Of a stretch of DNA of 64,000 nt, positions 62,015-64,000 are shown in pieces (the first letter of the stretch is position 1; each line of letters opens with the position of its first letter). This DNA comes from Rubritalea squalenifaciens DSM 18772. Lineage in GTDB: Bacteria; Verrucomicrobiota; Verrucomicrobiia; Verrucomicrobiales; Akkermansiaceae. The translations under genes and the position numbers were made by a program. Location of the stretch: contig NZ_FQYR01000003.1 in NCBI RefSeq assembly GCF_900141815.1, positions 496,001-560,000 on the forward strand, given 5' to 3'. The notes under the pieces were generated by a model. That model was not told the origin of the DNA, did no database searches, and saw nothing but the letters and a program-made list of their open reading frames with translations.

Positions 62015-64000
62015 ATGAAATGCCGAAACTACTTCATTCTACCTCTTGTTGCCGGGACGTTCAGTTTCGTTTCTTGCGATAAGAAATCAGATGAAACCCA
62101 AGCTACTGATATGGATTCAGGTTCAACAACTGTGGCTAGTGATTCTGTCGAGACTGTACCTCCAGTGAATGAGGTGGTGAAAGAGAACGCCAAGGAGGTA
62201 GAGGATGAGGTCCAGAAAGCTGCAGAGGAGTTTGCCGAAAAAGCGAAGGAAAAGGCGGAAGATCTCGTTAAGCCTCTAGTGGAGGGGACTGTAGAGCAAT
62301 TGGCGCAACAGGCGGGCTTTGCACAGTATGTGCCGCAGGGAGCCTCTTCTTATTTTGGTCTTTATGATGGTGCTGAAATGGTGAAAAAGCTGAGAGCATC
62401 CAAATTAGGGGTGTTGCTTGAGGAGTTGGCAGAAGAAGAGGGGGAAAGTCTCGATGATGTCGCAAAAGATCCAGATTTTCAGCAATTCGCGACTATTGCT
62501 GGAGAAGAGATGTTCCTGGCCGTTGGAGAAGGTGGTCCTGAGCAGACGACTAACCTGGTCGAACTGGCGGATACGCTAAACTTCCATCAATACAAGTTTT
62601 ACGTAAAAATGATGGAGGCTCTCGTGAATGGCAAGAGCCTCTTTGAGAACCCGGAGGACTTTGAGCAGGATAACTATCTCTTCGATACGATGAAGCATGA
62701 AGGGATTCTCGAAGTCTTTGAGAAATCCAGTATGCCTGCTATTTATCTGGGTTTCAAAGTAAGTGACCAAAAGAAGCGCGCAGCCCTGCTTGGGCAGATT
62801 CAGGGATGGACGACAGAGATTCTTGATGAGCAAGATGTAGCTCTATTAACCGCAACGGAGTCCGATCTGGGCGATGGTTTTAAAGGGGTAACTCTTGAGG
62901 GTGGATTGCTGGCCGAGCAGATTACAGGCGACGTCGAGGAAATGCTTCACAAGAGAGTGGGTAAAGAGCTTACAGAGAAATACAAAAAGATCATCGCCAA
63001 GAAAAACTGCGTGATGATGGCGGGCTCCTTCAAAGATTATATTGTGATTTTCATGGGTGACTCCAAGGAGCAGCTTAAGTTTGCGGAATCACCATCACAA
63101 TCGATTCTGGTGAATAAGGATATGGCCTTTGCCAAGAAATTTGCGGATAAAGATCTGCTTGGCTTGATCTACTCATCTGAAGATTTACAGAAGGCATCAG
63201 TGGGGAAATCAAGCTCACTGGGGACAATGGCTCTCGGAGTGAAGGCCGGCTTGGAAGAGGCTGAAGGCTTTGGAGATACCAGAGTCCTGGAATTGTTACT
63301 CGAAGATCTAGCGGACTGCGAGAAGGCTGTTTTATCCATGGAGAAGGGGGCTCGCCTAGGAGCTGTGGCTTATCTAGAGGATGGCTTTAAGTTTGAGCTC
63401 TTCGGGGGGAGTAATGTGCCTTCACAGGATTTCACCACAGGTAGAGCTCTGGCATCCATGACAGAGGGAGATGACGTGCTCTTTTCCGCCAATTGGGTGT
63501 CTAATCCAGTCTATATGGAGAGATTGATGGAGTACACGGACTCATTGGGGGCCACATCTTATCACTTGGCCAAGCAGGTGGTTGAAATGGATGTGGAAGA
63601 TCAGGACTTCAGAACCTTCTCCAGTAATTTCCAGATGTTTGACGGCATGTTACGTGAAGATCTGCTTCAAGTCTGGAAAGCGCTACGTGTCGATCTGGCC
63701 AAGGGGCTGGGGAGCGAGTCCGCCTTGGTTGTCGATATCAAAGGGACGCTGCCAACGATTCCTGGTATACCAAAGCCGCTTCTTGAGAACGGTACGGTAC
63801 CGCGTATCAGCTATGTATCCACAGTCGATGACCGGCAAAAGGTGGGTCAAAGCTGGGATAAGCTCAACGTGTCAGTGGAATCCATCCTCGCTAAGATTTC
63901 ACAAATGACCGGGAAAAATATCCCGATGCAAAAGCCGTTCAAGAGCACCAATGAGGGGCTCACGAGCTACACATTTCCGATTCCATCAACTCATCAGAAC
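62015..64000 (+). CDS. Large lipoprotein of unknown function, 3' end outside window
   Basis: The frame is open from the ATG at 62015 to the right edge (662 codons, no stop). The signal peptide ends with a lipobox (TFSFVSC, Cys21). A long acidic and Ala/Lys/Glu-rich coiled-coil segment follows (about 55-90: EVEDEVQKAAEEFAEKAKEK). The rest is mixed alpha/beta without any motif I recognise; it has few cysteines and no repeats. It sits alone after mutM (divergent). I cannot name the family. The protein is presumably anchored in the outer membrane. Confidence 0.8.
   Translation, partial: MKCRNYFILPLVAGTFSFVSCDKKSDETQATDMDSGSTTVASDSVETVPPVNEVVKENAKEVEDEVQKAAEEFAEKAKEKAEDLVKPLVEGTVEQLAQQAGFAQYVPQGASSYFGLYDGAEMVKKLRASKLGVLLEELAEEEGESLDDVAKDPDFQQFATIAGEEMFLAVGEGGPEQTTNLVELADTLNFHQYKFYVKMMEALVNGKSLFENPEDFEQDNYLFDTMKHEGILEVFEKSSMPAIYLGFKVSDQKKRAALLGQIQGWTTEILDEQDVALLTATESDLGDGFKGVTLEGGLLAEQITGDVEEMLHKRVGKELTEKYKKIIAKKNCVMMAGSFKDYIVIFMGDSKEQLKFAESPSQSILVNKDMAFAKKFADKDLLGLIYSSEDLQKASVGKSSSLGTMALGVKAGLEEAEGFGDTRVLELLLEDLADCEKAVLSMEKGARLGAVAYLEDGFKFELFGGSNVPSQDFTTGRALASMTEGDDVLFSANWVSNPVYMERLMEYTDSLGATSYHLAKQVVEMDVEDQDFRTFSSNFQMFDGMLREDLLQVWKALRVDLAKGLGSESALVVDIKGTLPTIPGIPKPLLENGTVPRISYVSTVDDRQKVGQSWDKLNVSVESILAKISQMTGKNIPMQKPFKSTNEGLTSYTFPIPSTHQN

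Overview
The window is bacterial chromosome at roughly 50% GC by eye, and it most likely comes from the Verrucomicrobiota (order Verrucomicrobiales, Rubritalea- or Akkermansia-like). The pointers are a PVC-type secreted dehydrogenase fused to cytochrome c, a MoxR/DUF58/VWA/ABC operon of the kind common in Planctomycetes and Verrucomicrobia, a glucose/sorbosone dehydrogenase-like protein with a C-terminal FFR tail, a CII-like regulator shared by those phyla, and a Gram-negative gene set (kdsB, class A PBPs, RND pump). The placement is inference, because no rRNA lies in the window. I saw no insertion sequence, prophage, CRISPR array or tRNA; a tmRNA is present.

Layout. 1-3959 (-) is the 5' part of a giant secreted repeat protein: W-motif propeller-like units, seven DUF5011-like Ig units, then a Calx-beta start, running off the left edge. 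4245-16655 holds tdh, phoH, the PVC dehydrogenase-cytochrome, mnmH-tatD, the kdsB-pyrG-ridA operon, a small unknown gene and a sodium:solute symporter. 16656-19934 is the dnaA-dnaN locus with a candidate origin upstream. 20028-26767 carries sixA, two class A PBP-type genes (one with an inactivated transpeptidase) and an HtrA-like protease followed by a rearranged pseudo-protease.

43661 down to 26764 (-) is one probable 10-gene, 17-kb operon: coiled-coil membrane protein, MoxR ATPase, unknown membrane protein, ABC ATPase and permease, DUF58, two VWA membrane proteins, rarA and an RND permease. 43820-46657 holds a beta-carbonic anhydrase, ssrA and a sugar-dehydrogenase-like protein. 53308 down to 46711 (-) is a five-gene operon: histidine kinase, sigma-54 response regulator, a GT-C-like membrane protein, xseB and dxs. 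53321-64000 carries cutA, a CII-like regulator, LuxR-type regulator, ferredoxin, LysR regulator, nadE, dps, two related Tyr-rich lipoproteins, rplI, mutM and a large lipoprotein cut by the right edge.

The best candidates for something under-described are the protease/pseudo-protease pair (24575-26767), the PBP/pseudo-PBP pair (20494-24435) and the MoxR-VWA-ABC operon. All three concern the cell envelope, and each pairs a canonical enzyme with unexplained or deliberately inactive partners. Translation starts across the window almost all lack a Shine-Dalgarno motif, so several start choices rest on homology and spacing only.
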